A DNA stretch of 6,735 nucleotides from an uncultured Collinsella sp. GTDB taxonomy: Bacteria; Actinomycetota; Coriobacteriia; Coriobacteriales; Coriobacteriaceae. Below, piece by piece: positions 6,064 to 6,735 of this stretch. Position 1 is the stretch's first letter, and every line of letters starts with the position of its first letter. A program made the position numbers and the translations under genes. The stretch covers positions 1 to 6,735 of the forward strand of contig CABUZF010000064.1 of the NCBI GenBank assembly GCA_902495985.1, written 5' to 3'. The notes beneath the pieces were generated by a model, which was given only the letters and a program-made list of their open reading frames with translations, was not told where the DNA came from and did no database searches.

Positions 6064-6735
6064 CTAGGAACGGACAATCTTATCGACGTTCTCGAGCTGC
6101 AGCTCATCTCCGTCCTGACCCTCAATCACCACATTTTGCAGGTCGAGGACTTTCACGTTCTGCGCGATGATGCCCTGGCGCGCCATCGGCTCCACGCCAC
6201 AGGCCATGGCCGGCACAAAGGGCTCGGCATCGGCGGCAAAGGTCACATGGACATCCTGGAATGTCAGGCGCGTCACCTTGCTCTCGGGCAGGCCCGTGAT
6301 ATAGGCCGCGGCCGCGTGGCAGTTGGTGGCCTCGACGTCGCGGAACGTCGTGGCGCCAAACCCGGGCGTGCGGTCGTCGACGGGCAGCGCCTCGCGGCTC
6401 TGAACGTAGTCGGTCTTGCCGTCCTTGTCGCAGAAGTAGAACGAATTGACCACGAAAGGCGTGAGCACCTCGTCCATGCGAATGTGCTCAAAGGTGATGC
6501 CCTCGTTGACGGCGTCCTTGCCGCGACCGCGGCGGGTCTTGACGCGCAGGCCTCGGTCGGTGCGCTCAAAGAGGCACTTGCTCACGGTGAGGTCCTTGAT
6601 GCCGCCGGCGGCCTCGGATCCCAGCACCACGGCGCCGTGGCCGTCGTGCATGTAGCAGTGCGAGATCAGCACGTCGTGCGTGGCGGGACGAAGCTCGGGC
6701 TCAATGCCCAGTTTGCCGCTCTTGATGGCGATGCA
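6064..6735 (-). CDS. GH28 polygalacturonase-family glycoside hydrolase (5' end cut by window edge)
   Basis: The C-terminal 223 residues of a right-handed beta-helix glycosidase are present; the frame is open to the window edge and ends in TAG. The first visible residues, CIAIKSG, are what directly follows the catalytic Asp-Asp of GH28 enzymes (DDCIAIKSG), so the NTD and DD catalytic residues lie just outside. The window does contain the GHGAVVLGS motif (visible residues 32-40, with H33) and the RVK substrate-binding pair (R64 and K66). GH28 enzymes hydrolyse alpha-1,4 galacturonate bonds in homogalacturonan or rhamnogalacturonan; GH28 proteins of bacterial pectin loci are often exo-acting, but endo versus exo, and whether this one is secreted, cannot be told without the N-terminus. 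It is the most upstream gene seen and is followed by a hairpin and then the esterase genes in the same direction. Confidence 0.92.
   Translation of the reverse strand, partial: CIAIKSGKLGIEPELRPATHDVLISHCYMHDGHGAVVLGSEAAGGIKDLTVSKCLFERTDRGLRVKTRRGRGKDAVNEGITFEHIRMDEVLTPFVVNSFYFCDKDGKTDYVQSREALPVDDRTPGFGATTFRDVEATNCHAAAAYITGLPESKVTRLTFQDVHVTFAADAEPFVPAMACGVEPMARQGIIAQNVKVLDLQNVVIEGQDGDELQLENVDKIVRS

Overview
The window is a pectin/rhamnogalacturonan utilisation segment. Six protein-coding genes all lie on the minus strand, and the first and last are cut by the window edges. GC is high (roughly 60% by eye). The proteins look like those of a carbohydrate-using gut bacterium, possibly a high-GC Gram-positive such as a coriobacterial actinobacterium. 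That taxonomic guess rests on composition and gene style only and is weak.

In transcription order (high to low coordinates) the genes are: (1) the C-terminal part of a GH28 polygalacturonase-family glycosidase (6735-6064); (2) a small alpha/beta-hydrolase acetylesterase (5968-5159); (3) a 720-residue fusion of a CE8-type pectin methylesterase with a second alpha/beta-hydrolase esterase (5162-3000), overlapping gene 2 by an ATGA junction; (4) an SGNH/GDSL esterase (2921-2250); (5) a GH105 unsaturated rhamnogalacturonyl/galacturonyl hydrolase (2143-905); (6) a TIM-barrel sugar isomerase/epimerase-like protein that starts next to the stop of gene 5 and leaves the window at base 1.

Together the genes describe stripping and trimming of pectic oligosaccharides. 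Methyl and acetyl esters are removed by the fusion, the small esterase and the SGNH protein. Galacturonate bonds are cut by GH28, and the terminal unsaturated uronate is released by GH105. The TIM-barrel protein probably acts on a released sugar. None of the five visible N-termini looks like a signal peptide, which suggests work on imported oligosaccharides inside the cell.

The main non-coding feature is the 106-bp gap between genes 4 and 5. It holds two identical 15-bp near-palindromic sites with an AACGTT core (LacI-family style) exactly 40 bp apart. One sits in the loop of a perfect 16-bp inverted repeat whose arms each read TATAAT outward. I read this as a regulated promoter for genes 5-6. 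The 95-bp gap between genes 1 and 2 holds another strong hairpin. No RNA genes, mobile elements or CRISPR arrays were seen, and no gene-free stretch exceeds 300 bases.
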